In this document: positions 1 to 5,300 of the stretch, one piece after another | Layout of the letters: each line of letters opens with the position of its first letter | How positions within the stretch are numbered: position 1 is the first letter of the stretch | Program-made: the position numbers and the translations under genes | NCBI GenBank assembly: GCA_030044045.1 | Contig: JASHWO010000226.1 | Span: 1 to 6,595 of the forward strand | Origin: Acidimicrobiales bacterium | Lineage (GTDB): Bacteria > Actinomycetota > Acidimicrobiia > Acidimicrobiales > RAAP-2 | DNA length: 6,595 bases | Direction: 5' to 3' | Notes under the pieces: generated by a model | The model's input: the letters and a program-made list of their open reading frames with translations, nothing else | What the model was told of the DNA's origin: nothing | Databases searched by the model: none

Positions 1-134
1 CCGGGGCGCTGGCGGAGGTTGGTGTCTCCACGCTCGTTACCGGGCCGGTGGGCGACGACCCCGTCGGGTGGCTCGAGTCGACCTTCGGGCCGGCCATGGA
101 CGACCTGGCGGCCATCGAGCCGGCGCGGCTGTAG
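1..134 (+). CDS. C-terminal end of a putative LLM-class F420-dependent oxidoreductase (partial)
   Basis: An open frame enters from the left edge (reading codons from base 3) and stops at TAG 132-134, giving 43 residues. Nearly all codons end in G or C, which marks it as the coding frame. The stretch LAEVGVSTLVTGPVGDDP followed by WLESTFGPAMDDLAAI resembles the last beta strand and terminal helix of luciferase-like TIM-barrel monooxygenases, where a 'la.lGv..lv' strand is followed by a short loop and a helix. Members of that family in actinobacteria use F420 or FMN to oxidise or reduce small molecules in the cytosol. Only the tail is visible, with no cofactor motif, so the family call is an inference from general pattern and could be wrong. 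The coding status is much safer than the product. Confidence 0.5.
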   Translation, partial: GALAEVGVSTLVTGPVGDDPVGWLESTFGPAMDDLAAIEPARL

Positions 135-170
135 CCGTCGTTGGCGTAGCCTCGAGCGGGAGCGGCGTGA

Positions 171-247
171 TGGTGGGCGCTACGTGACTCGAACACGTGA
201 CCTCAGCCGTGTGAAGGCTGCGCTCTGACCAACTGAGCTAAGCGCCC
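171..247 (-). tRNA. tRNA-Val (anticodon CAC)
   Basis: The minus strand folds into a full cloverleaf. The acceptor stem is GGGCGCT with AGCGCCC, the D arm is GCTC/GAGC, the anticodon stem is CAGCC/GGCTG, and the T arm is ACGTG-TTCGAGT-CACGT; the discriminator base is A. The seven-base anticodon loop TTCACAC puts CAC at 34-36, which reads the valine codon GUG, a common codon in this GC-rich genome. The terminal CCA is encoded (171-173 on the plus strand), giving 77 nt; without CCA the gene is 174-247. On the minus strand, TATCGT (plus-strand 289-294) would be a possible -10 box with a leader of roughly 35 nt, but no clear -35 box was seen. No T-rich terminator is visible downstream. Confidence 0.97.
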
Positions 248-340
248 GGCGCAGGAACCCCGGCAAGCCGGCCGCACCCAGGGAGAAAACGATAGCGCGC
301 TGGCCGCGACCCTGAATTCCGGCCCCCTGCCCCCGGCCGG

Positions 341-346
341 TAGCCT
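341..346 (+). promoter_or_regulatory. Candidate -10 box TAGCCT for a leaderless transcript
   Basis: TAGCCT fits the actinobacterial TANNNT -10 pattern and ends 7 bases before the ATG at 354, so transcription would begin at or next to the start codon. There is no Shine-Dalgarno sequence in front of this ATG, which agrees with leaderless translation. No convincing -35 box was seen. Confidence 0.45.
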
Positions 347-353
347 GGCTCCG

Positions 354-1403
354 ATGGCGGACGAGCAGGCGGCCGCCGGCGAGGATCGGGACGACCTCGA
401 CGGCAGCGCGGAATACCAGGTCACAGGGAACCCCACTGATGGCGCTGGCCGTGGCCAGGCCGACCCGGGCAGCCGGCGGGCAGACGGCACGGCGGCGGCC
501 ATCGACGACGCAGCCACTGCCGCAGCCGAGCCCCTGGACACCACGCCGGACGGCGAGGACGGCACGGCCGGCGAAGGTGCCACAGCCATCCCGGCCCGCC
601 CCACCTACGTGAGCGGCTGGCAGCGGCTCTCCCAGACCTTCCTCCGCCCGCCGGGCCCCTCCGGTCCCTCGGCCGCCCGGGCCAACGCTCGGCCGGCGGC
701 CGAGCAGCCCGACTTCACCACGATGACCGACGCCGAGGTCCGGGACCGCATCAGCCGCATCGACCCCACCGAGCGCAAGGTCGGCCTGGCCGCGTCCGCC
801 CTGGCCGCCGTGTTCGCCCTCGTCTACACCGTCCCCTACATGGTGTCCAAGATCAAGGTGGCCACCACAGTCAAGCCGTCGCACAAGACCTGCCCGGCCC
901 ACCTCACCTACACCGCCCACGCCGGCGCCGCCGCCACCTGCAACGGCGTGTACGCCCCCAGCCACTACGTGCTCCCCCTCGTGGTCTGGCTGGTATTCGC
1001 CGCCGCCATCCTGGTCACCGTCAGGATCGGCCGGCGGGCCCCCCTGGCCTTCGCCGTCGTGCTGACCGGCCTGGCCTTCGGGACGATCATCCTCTTCATC
1101 CCCTTCGTGGTGGCCGGCGGCTGGCTGCTGCTCCGGGCCTGGCGCACCCAGCGCTACGGCTCCCCCACCGCCAAAGCCCCGCTGGAGGGCTACGTCCGCC
1201 CGGCACCCGGCTCGCGCCGCTCCCCGCTGTCCGGCAGGAGCGCCGCGGCGGCCAAGGGCGCGCCGTCGGGCGGCGCCCGGAACACCACCCGCCGCCGACG
1301 CCGGGACGAGCCCGAGGCAGCGAGCCCCCGCTCGGCCCCGACGGCCAGCAAGCGCTACACCCCCAAGGCCGCCCCGAAGCGGAAGGTCCCCCCGAAGGGC
1401 TGA
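354..1403 (+). CDS. Unnamed membrane protein with acidic N-terminal and basic C-terminal tails
   Basis: This 349-residue protein is not one I can name. Residues 1-120 are low-complexity, rich in Ala, Asp, Glu, Gly and Pro, and probably disordered. A short amphipathic stretch with MTDAEVRDRISRIDPTERK (124-142) leads into a first membrane helix (about 143-163). A polar loop follows with two cysteines (C180, C196) that could form a disulfide outside the cell. Further helices lie at about 205-223, 230-247 and 249-262, with positive residues RIGRR (224-228) and RAWRTQR (261-267) on the likely cytoplasmic side; four helices with both ends inside fit the positive-inside rule. Residues 263-349 are Pro/Ala/Lys/Arg-rich, with RRRRR at 313-317. 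The ATG at 354 is chosen because it sits just behind a TAGCCT box and the frame has normal GC-rich codon use from there. A role cannot be assigned. The basic tail could contact nucleic acid, ribosomes or acidic lipids, but that is only a suggestion. Confidence 0.8.
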   Translation: MADEQAAAGEDRDDLDGSAEYQVTGNPTDGAGRGQADPGSRRADGTAAAIDDAATAAAEPLDTTPDGEDGTAGEGATAIPARPTYVSGWQRLSQTFLRPPGPSGPSAARANARPAAEQPDFTTMTDAEVRDRISRIDPTERKVGLAASALAAVFALVYTVPYMVSKIKVATTVKPSHKTCPAHLTYTAHAGAAATCNGVYAPSHYVLPLVVWLVFAAAILVTVRIGRRAPLAFAVVLTGLAFGTIILFIPFVVAGGWLLLRAWRTQRYGSPTAKAPLEGYVRPAPGSRRSPLSGRSAAAAKGAPSGGARNTTRRRRRDEPEAASPRSAPTASKRYTPKAAPKRKVPPKG

Positions 1404-1418
1404 CCGCCCGCCGGCGTC

Positions 1419-1435
1419 CACGCCCCCGGGGCGTG
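1419..1435 (+). terminator. GC-rich hairpin after the membrane-protein gene
   Basis: CACGCCCC-C-GGGGCGTG is a perfect inverted repeat starting 16 bases after the stop codon of the membrane-protein gene; a realistic fold has about six pairs and a five-base loop. There is no T tract, so it would be a non-canonical terminator of the sort often proposed in high-GC actinobacteria. It could also only be an mRNA 3'-end stabiliser. Confidence 0.35.
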
Positions 1436-1476
1436 CCTGCAGCGTCGCACCCGCCGCGGCACCGACCCGCCGCCCG

Positions 1477-1499
1477 CCTGGCCTGCCCCGCCGGCCAGG
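1477..1499. repeat. Inverted repeat just upstream of the glycosyltransferase promoter
   Basis: CCTGGCC (1477-1483) and GGCCAGG (1493-1499) are perfect inverted copies separated by nine bases. They occupy the place where a -35 region would lie for the TAGAAT box at 1510-1515. A smaller near-palindrome, CAGGG-G-CCCTG (1496-1506), overlaps the right arm. It may be an operator, a second terminator hairpin for the upstream gene, or a chance product of GC-rich sequence. Confidence 0.3.
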
Positions 1500-1509
1500 G
1501 GCCCTGCCC

Positions 1510-1515
1510 TAGAAT
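1510..1515 (+). promoter_or_regulatory. Candidate -10 box TAGAAT for a leaderless transcript
   Basis: TAGAAT is close to the TATAAT consensus and ends 6 bases before the ATG at 1522. The expected transcription start therefore coincides with the A of the start codon. No Shine-Dalgarno sequence is present in the six-base spacer, and no -35 box is recognisable. AT-rich hexamers are rare in this GC-rich region, so the placement is unlikely to be chance. Confidence 0.6.
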
Positions 1516-1521
1516 CGCCCG

Positions 1522-2283
1522 ATGCCCTCGCCGTCGCTCTCCCTGGTCGTGCCGGTGCTCGACGAGGAGAAGGAGATCGCCCGCATCCTCGACGCGGCCA
1601 CCGAGCTCCTGGCCGAGCGGGGCGGCGACTGGGAGATCCTGGTGGTCGACAACGCCAGCACCGACCGCACGCTGGAGATGGCCGAGCCGTACGTCGACGG
1701 CCAGCGGGTCCGCGTCCTGCGCAACGAGATCAATAGGGGCAAGGGCTACTCCGTCCGCCGGGGCATGCTCGAGGCCCGGGGCGAGCTCCGCCTCATGTGC
1801 GACGCCGACTGCGTCGACTCGCTGGGATCCCTGCCGGCCATGGAGGCCCTGGCCGGGGAGCACGACGTGGTGGTCGGCTCCCGGCTCAGCGCCGAGGCCC
1901 GGGTCACCCGGCAGCAGTCCCTGCGCCGCCGGGCGGTGGGGCTCGGCTTCATCACCCTCACCCGGGTGGCCCTGGGACGGCTCCCCCGGGACATCTACTG
2001 CGGCTTCAAGCTCTGGCGGGGCGACTGCGCCCGGGAGGTCTTCGGGGAGGCCCGCCTCGACGGTTGGGTGTTCGACGCCGAGGTGCTGGCCCTGGCCCGC
2101 CGGACGGGCTACCGCATCTGCGAGACGGGGATCGAGTGGCGCAACCGCCCGGACTCCCGGCTGTCCATCGGCGGCGTGCTCCTGCCGGTGGTGGGCGAGC
2201 TGCGGGCCGCCCGCCGTAACGTCCGCCGGGTGGTGGCCGCCCGGCGCGCCGCCGACCGTCGGGCCACCGTCCCCGCCGGCTGA
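1522..2283 (+). CDS. Family 2 glycosyltransferase, Alg5/dolichyl-phosphate glucosyltransferase-like
   Basis: The 253-residue protein is a GT-A fold, family 2 glycosyltransferase. It begins with the nucleotide-binding strand LSLVVPVLDEE (6-16), followed by ILVVDNASTDRT (39-50). The stretch NRGKGYSVRRGMLEARGELR (71-90) is typical of Alg5-type enzymes, which move glucose or another hexose from a nucleotide sugar to a polyprenyl phosphate. The metal-binding DxD is D94-A-D96, in the unusual context MCDADCVD where Alg5 proteins usually have a Thr/Phe-x-DAD-Leu/hydrophobic pattern. Later family features are GFKLW (161-165), FDAEVL (184-189) and a basic C-terminus. No membrane helix is predicted, so it probably acts at the inner face of the membrane. 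The ATG at 1522 follows a TAGAAT box by six bases. The motif residues Asn71-Arg72 use AAT AGG, codons rare elsewhere here. The gene is monocistronic and converges on the acyltransferase gene. The sugar and acceptor are unknown. Confidence 0.9.
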   Translation: MPSPSLSLVVPVLDEEKEIARILDAATELLAERGGDWEILVVDNASTDRTLEMAEPYVDGQRVRVLRNEINRGKGYSVRRGMLEARGELRLMCDADCVDSLGSLPAMEALAGEHDVVVGSRLSAEARVTRQQSLRRRAVGLGFITLTRVALGRLPRDIYCGFKLWRGDCAREVFGEARLDGWVFDAEVLALARRTGYRICETGIEWRNRPDSRLSIGGVLLPVVGELRAARRNVRRVVAARRAADRRATVPAG

Positions 2284-2289
2284 GCCGCC

Positions 2290-2306
2290 GGGCCCGCATG
2301 GGGCCC
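2290..2306. terminator. GC hairpin in the convergent gap, possible shared terminator
   Basis: GGGCCC (2290-2295), a five-base spacer and GGGCCC (2301-2306) form a six-pair hairpin seven bases after the glycosyltransferase stop codon. Because the arms are palindromic the same hairpin forms in transcripts from either strand, and the acyltransferase gene ends at 2344 from the other side. A third GGGCCC lies at 2338-2343, abutting that stop codon. There is no T tract on either strand, so termination activity is uncertain. Confidence 0.35.
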
Positions 2307-2343
2307 CAACCCCACGCCCGGCTGTGGCTGAGTTGCTGGGCCC

Positions 2344-4422
2344 TCACCCCGGCCCGCACTGGAGCTGGTCGTACCACCCGGGGACCAGCGGCGGGACCGC
2401 CGGCGGGTGGCGGGGCGCGGCCACCGTTACCGTCCGTCCCAGGTCGACCAGGGCCGGCAGCAGCTTCGGGGCGATGACCCGCCCCGATGTCCGGCTGAAG
2501 TGCACGGCGTCGGCGCAGCGCATGGTCACCCCGTCCACCGTCGGCTGGTAGGTGCCCCCCGGGTCCACCAGTCCACCCAACGGGTACACCGTGGTGCCCG
2601 CCACCGCCCGTGCCGCCGCCCGGAGGATGCGGTCGTAGGTCACGACCCGCGAGGGTGTGTCCTCCGGCGGGCCGGCCGCCCCGTCCACCGAGGCGTTGTA
2701 GTACGGCGAGGTGGTGAGCACCACCCGGGCCCCCCGGGAGCCGAGCACGGCCAGCCCCCGGCGGAGCTGGCTGGACAGGAAGCCGTCGAACCCCGGGCTG
2801 CCGATGGAGGTCCACGAGCCGTCGTAGACCTGGTCGAACTGGTCCGTCCGGGCCAGGTACAGCACCACCTGCGGCCGGTACTGGTCGACGTAGTGCTGCC
2901 AGGCGTCGAGCAGGGCCGACGGGTCGCCGTCCCGGCAGGGCGGGCCCGGTGTGGCGTGGTAGAGGAGGAAGCGGAACTCCGAGTCGCTGGAGACGGCACA
3001 ACCAGGATGCCCCTCGTTGACCAGCGTCACGTCGTAGCGGGCGGCGTAGGGGGCCAGCGCCGCCCCCAGGCTGCCGGCCATGGAGTCGCCGACCAGCAGG
3101 ACCCGCACCGGGGGGCGCCCGCCGTGGGCGGGCACCGAGTCGGTGAGGGGTTGCACCGGCGCGGCGGCACTCGACGGCGGGACGGCCGGCCCCTGCAGCG
3201 TGGTGGCCACCACCACCAGGGAGAGGGCCAGGCTGGCGGCCACCGGGGCCACCACCAGCGCCCGCCGGCCGGGCAGGCGCTGCCCGGTCCGCACCGGCTG
3301 CTCCAGGAACCGGTAGGAGACGGCGGCGATGGCCACGGTGATCGCCGTGCGGCAGGCGAAGAGGCCCCACGACCCTGTGGCCAGGTGCACCCGGGCCGGG
3401 GTCACCACCAGGATCACCGGCCAGTACCAGAGGTAGGCGCCGTAGGAGATGCGGCCCAGGGCCCGCAGGGGCCACAGGGCCAGGCCCCGGGCCGCCGGGC
3501 TCCGGGGCGCCAGCACCACCCCGGCCACCACGGCTGCCGCGGCCAGCGAGGCCAGCAGGAAGCCGCCCCGGAAGGCCAGTGTCGAGGTCTCGGGCACCAG
3601 GTGCCACACCGCGGCCATGCCCAGGAGCCCGGCCAGGGCGGCCACCGCGGCCAGCCGGCGCACCGCCGGGCGCGGCGAAGGGTGCAGGGCCAGCACCACG
3701 GCCAGGGCCCCGCCCACCAACAGGGCCTGGGCCCGGGTATCGGTCCCGTAGTAGAGGCGGTTGATGTTGGCCCCGTCGGCGGCCAGCCGCCACATCCAGG
3801 AGGCCGAGGCGGCGGCCCCGGCCACGCAGAGCAGGCCCAGCAGGCGGAGCCGGCCCCGGCGGTCCATCGCGCCGTGGCGGCCCCGGGGCAGGCGGGCGCC
3901 GCCGGCCAGCACGGCCAGGACCACCAGCGGCCACACCAGGTAGAACTGCTCCTCGATGGCCAGCGACCAGGTGTGCAGCAGGGGTGAAGGCACGCCGCTC
4001 CCGGCGAAGTAGCCGGCCCCGGCGGACACGAAGTGCCAGTTGGCCACGTACAGCAGGGTGGCCAGCGCGTCCCCCGTCGGGTCCGGCCAGGGCAGGGCGT
4101 GGGGGAAGGCCAGGGCCACCAGGCCCAGGGTGGCCACCAGCAGGAACAGCGCCGGCAGCAGGCGCCGGGCCCGGCGGGCCCAGAACCGGCGGAGCACCAC
4201 CGTGCCGCTCCCCCGCCACTCCACCACCAGCAGGGAGGTGATGAGGAAGCCCGACAGCACGAAGAAGGCGTCGACCCCGTAGAAGCCCCCGGGGATCCAG
4301 GCGAACCCGCCGTGGTAGGCCATGACGGCCAGCACGGCCAGGGCCCGTATCCCGTCCAGCCCCGGCGCCCGGGGCAGCCGGGGTGCCGCCGGCGCCGGGT
4401 CGGCCGGCCGGTCCTGCTCCAC
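2344..4422 (-). CDS. OatA-type acyltransferase: AT3 membrane domain plus C-terminal SGNH domain
   Basis: This 692-residue protein is an acyltransferase family 3 (AT3) enzyme fused to an SGNH esterase-like domain. Residues 20-375 carry the AT3 hallmarks: LDGIRALAVLAVMAYH with R26 and H37 (the R-x10-H motif), FFVLSGFLIT (53-62), LHTWSLAIEEQFYLVWP (149-165), and RISYGAYLWYWPV (324-336). About ten membrane helices plus an eleventh at 386-407 lead to an extracytoplasmic domain. There the SGNH block I is VLLVGDSMAG (441-450, nucleophile S447) and block V is DAVH (D638, H641). In this family the membrane part passes acyl groups across the membrane and the SGNH part places them on a glycan such as peptidoglycan or surface polysaccharide. 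C475/C496 and C636/C689 may form disulfides. GTG 4422 is the start: GAGG lies 8 bases upstream, and the same frame meets a stop at 4450-4452. Two ATGs between them are out of frame. The next gene diverges and makes sugar nucleotides, so a glycan target is likely; the exact acceptor is unknown. Confidence 0.95.
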   Translation of the reverse strand: MEQDRPADPAPAAPRLPRAPGLDGIRALAVLAVMAYHGGFAWIPGGFYGVDAFFVLSGFLITSLLVVEWRGSGTVVLRRFWARRARRLLPALFLLVATLGLVALAFPHALPWPDPTGDALATLLYVANWHFVSAGAGYFAGSGVPSPLLHTWSLAIEEQFYLVWPLVVLAVLAGGARLPRGRHGAMDRRGRLRLLGLLCVAGAAASASWMWRLAADGANINRLYYGTDTRAQALLVGGALAVVLALHPSPRPAVRRLAAVAALAGLLGMAAVWHLVPETSTLAFRGGFLLASLAAAAVVAGVVLAPRSPAARGLALWPLRALGRISYGAYLWYWPVILVVTPARVHLATGSWGLFACRTAITVAIAAVSYRFLEQPVRTGQRLPGRRALVVAPVAASLALSLVVVATTLQGPAVPPSSAAAPVQPLTDSVPAHGGRPPVRVLLVGDSMAGSLGAALAPYAARYDVTLVNEGHPGCAVSSDSEFRFLLYHATPGPPCRDGDPSALLDAWQHYVDQYRPQVVLYLARTDQFDQVYDGSWTSIGSPGFDGFLSSQLRRGLAVLGSRGARVVLTTSPYYNASVDGAAGPPEDTPSRVVTYDRILRAAARAVAGTTVYPLGGLVDPGGTYQPTVDGVTMRCADAVHFSRTSGRVIAPKLLPALVDLGRTVTVAAPRHPPAVPPLVPGWYDQLQCGPG

Positions 4423-4430
4423 TGCATCAT

Positions 4431-4434
4431 CCTC
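4431..4434 (-). promoter_or_regulatory. Ribosome binding site of the acyltransferase gene
   Basis: Read on the minus strand, GAGG stands 8 bases before GTG 4422. It decides for this start over the two nearer ATG codons (4427 and 4430 on the minus strand), which are in a different frame and only 0-3 bases from the GAGG. Confidence 0.6.
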
Positions 4435-4450
4435 GCACAGGGGTGCTCGC

Positions 4451-4456
4451 TATACT
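4451..4456 (+). promoter_or_regulatory. Candidate -10 box TATACT of the sugar-nucleotide operon
   Basis: TATACT is a strong match to the -10 consensus and is the most AT-rich hexamer of the 89-bp divergent gap. Transcription would begin near 4463 and leave a leader of about 49 nt before ATG 4512. No good -35 box is seen at the expected spacing, as is usual for many actinobacterial promoters. On the minus strand the same bases read TATAGC, a poor -10 box, so the acyltransferase promoter could overlap it or lie elsewhere. Confidence 0.55.
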
Positions 4457-4473
4457 CCCCAGCCGTGCCGGAG

Positions 4474-4490
4474 TGCGGAGCGAATCCGCA
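4474..4490 (+). other. Stem-loop in the predicted 5' leader of the operon
   Basis: TGCGGA (4474-4479), loop GCGAA, TCCGCA (4485-4490) is a perfect six-pair stem-loop in the predicted 5' untranslated leader, 21 bases before ATG 4512. It is followed at once by AGGTGG, which is too far from the ATG (16 bases) to be an ordinary Shine-Dalgarno sequence. It may be an mRNA control element or a protein-binding dyad; no known riboswitch pattern was recognised. Confidence 0.35.
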
Positions 4491-4511
4491 GGTGGCAGGC
4501 GTCGGCAGCGG

Positions 4512-5300
4512 ATGCAGGCCCTGATCCTGTGCGGGGGGAAGGGCACCCGGGCCTACCCCCACACCCTGGAGCTGCCCAAGCCCCTCATGGAGGTGGCGGG
4601 CACGCCCATCCTGCGGCACGTCATGGCCATCTACGCCCGCCAGGGCGTCACCGAGCTCGTGCTCTCCGCCGGGTACCGGGCCGACCTGGTCCGCGACTTC
4701 GCCGCCACCCTGCCGGCCGGTTGGGACGTCCAGGTGGTGGACACCGGCGAGTCCACCGGCACCGCCGGCCGGGTGTCCGGCTGCGCCGACCTGCTGGGCC
4801 CGGTGTTCATGGTCACCTACGGGGACGGGCTGGGCGATGTCGACCTGGCCGCCCTGCTGGCCTTCCACACCGGCCACCCGGGCGCAGCCACCGTCACCGC
4901 CGTGCCCCTCCCCTCCCCCTACGGCACCATGGAGTGGGACGGATCCGCCCGGGTCCGCCGGTTCCTGGAGAAGCCGAGGCTGGAGGACCACTGGATCAAT
5001 GCCGGGTTCTTCGTGTTCGACCGCCGGGCGCTCGACCACTGGACCGGCGACGACCTGGAGCGGGAGGTGCTGCCGGCCCTGGCCGCCGCCGGCCAGCTCT
5101 ACGCCTACCGCCACACCGGGTTCTGGCGGTCGATGGACACCTACAAGGACGCGCTCGAGCTGAGCGCCCTCTGCCACGAAGGAGATGGACCGTGGACGAC
5201 CTCACCGGATCCCGAGTCCTCGTCACCGGGGCCACGGGCTTCATCGGATCCCATCTCACCCGGCGCCTCGTCGAGCTCGGGGCCGAGGTCCACGCCCTGA
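4512..5300 (+). CDS. Sugar-1-phosphate nucleotidyltransferase, RfbF (glucose-1-phosphate cytidylyltransferase)-like
   Basis: The 262-residue product couples a sugar-1-phosphate to an NTP to give a nucleotide sugar in the cytosol. The signature starts at the first residue, MQALILCGGKGTR (1-13), followed by LPKP (21-24), TYGDG with the metal-binding D105, EKP (153-155), NAGFFVFD (163-170) and HTGFWRSMDTYKD (201-213). VVDTGESTGTAGR and the FW..MDT ending are typical of RfbF, which makes CDP-glucose, but this protein lacks the roughly 25-residue insertion that RfbF has between the GY and VVDTG segments, so another substrate is possible. ATG 4512 is chosen over the upstream frame because it gives the exact family N-terminus; no strong Shine-Dalgarno sequence precedes it. 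The family normally ends near 'APW'; here the matching GPW is 226-228. The last 34 residues are Ser/Pro-rich and lie in another frame of the next gene, overlapping it by 109 bp. Confidence 0.9.
   Translation: MQALILCGGKGTRAYPHTLELPKPLMEVAGTPILRHVMAIYARQGVTELVLSAGYRADLVRDFAATLPAGWDVQVVDTGESTGTAGRVSGCADLLGPVFMVTYGDGLGDVDLAALLAFHTGHPGAATVTAVPLPSPYGTMEWDGSARVRRFLEKPRLEDHWINAGFFVFDRRALDHWTGDDLEREVLPALAAAGQLYAYRHTGFWRSMDTYKDALELSALCHEGDGPWTTSPDPESSSPGPRASSDPISPGASSSSGPRSTP
5179..5184 (+). promoter_or_regulatory. Ribosome binding site AAGGAG inside the nucleotidyltransferase gene
   Basis: AAGGAG stands 7 bases before GTG 5192 and is the best Shine-Dalgarno match noticed in the window. It fixes the SDR start inside the preceding gene, where the nucleotidyltransferase frame is still open. 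An ATG at 5185 also follows it but is in another frame and only one base pair beyond the site. Confidence 0.85.

Noticed and set aside
260..271. Small inverted repeat CCGGC-AA-GCCGG upstream of the tRNA
   Set aside because: A five-base stem with a two-base loop is too weak and too common at this GC content to call.
180..1421. Long minus-strand open frame (413 codons) opposite the membrane-protein gene
   Set aside because: It covers the tRNA and runs antisense to the better-supported gene; the product is Gly/Ala/Arg-rich without any motif, as expected for a frame kept open by high GC.
1433..2551. Plus-strand open frame of 372 codons over the GT2 gene
   Set aside because: Ser/Arg/Pro-rich and motif-free, while the frame starting at 1522 encodes an intact GT2 domain.
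2407..3987. Plus-strand open frame of 526 codons opposite the acyltransferase
   Set aside because: Gln/His/Gly/Arg-rich translation without recognisable folds, typical of an antisense shadow.
2006..4219. Minus-strand open frame of 737 codons overlapping the acyltransferase
   Set aside because: Its product is a Pro/Gly/Ala/Arg-rich shadow of the acyltransferase in another frame, without domains; the 692-residue frame has all AT3 and SGNH motifs.
3414..5177. Minus-strand open frame of 587 codons spanning the divergent region
   Set aside because: It crosses two real genes and the promoter gap; Trp/Pro/Cys-rich composition in the half over the acyltransferase marks a frame-shifted shadow.
4322..5191. 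Upstream part of the frame that contains the SDR gene, which would add 290 residues as a fusion
   Set aside because: The added part is a motif-free shadow of the nucleotidyltransferase, and AAGGAG with GTG 5192 gives a normal SDR N-terminus.
5205..5252. Repeated GGATCCC with similar flanks at the start of the SDR gene
   Set aside because: Both copies encode ordinary residues around the Rossmann motif and the flanks diverge quickly, so a chance repeat of common codons is enough.
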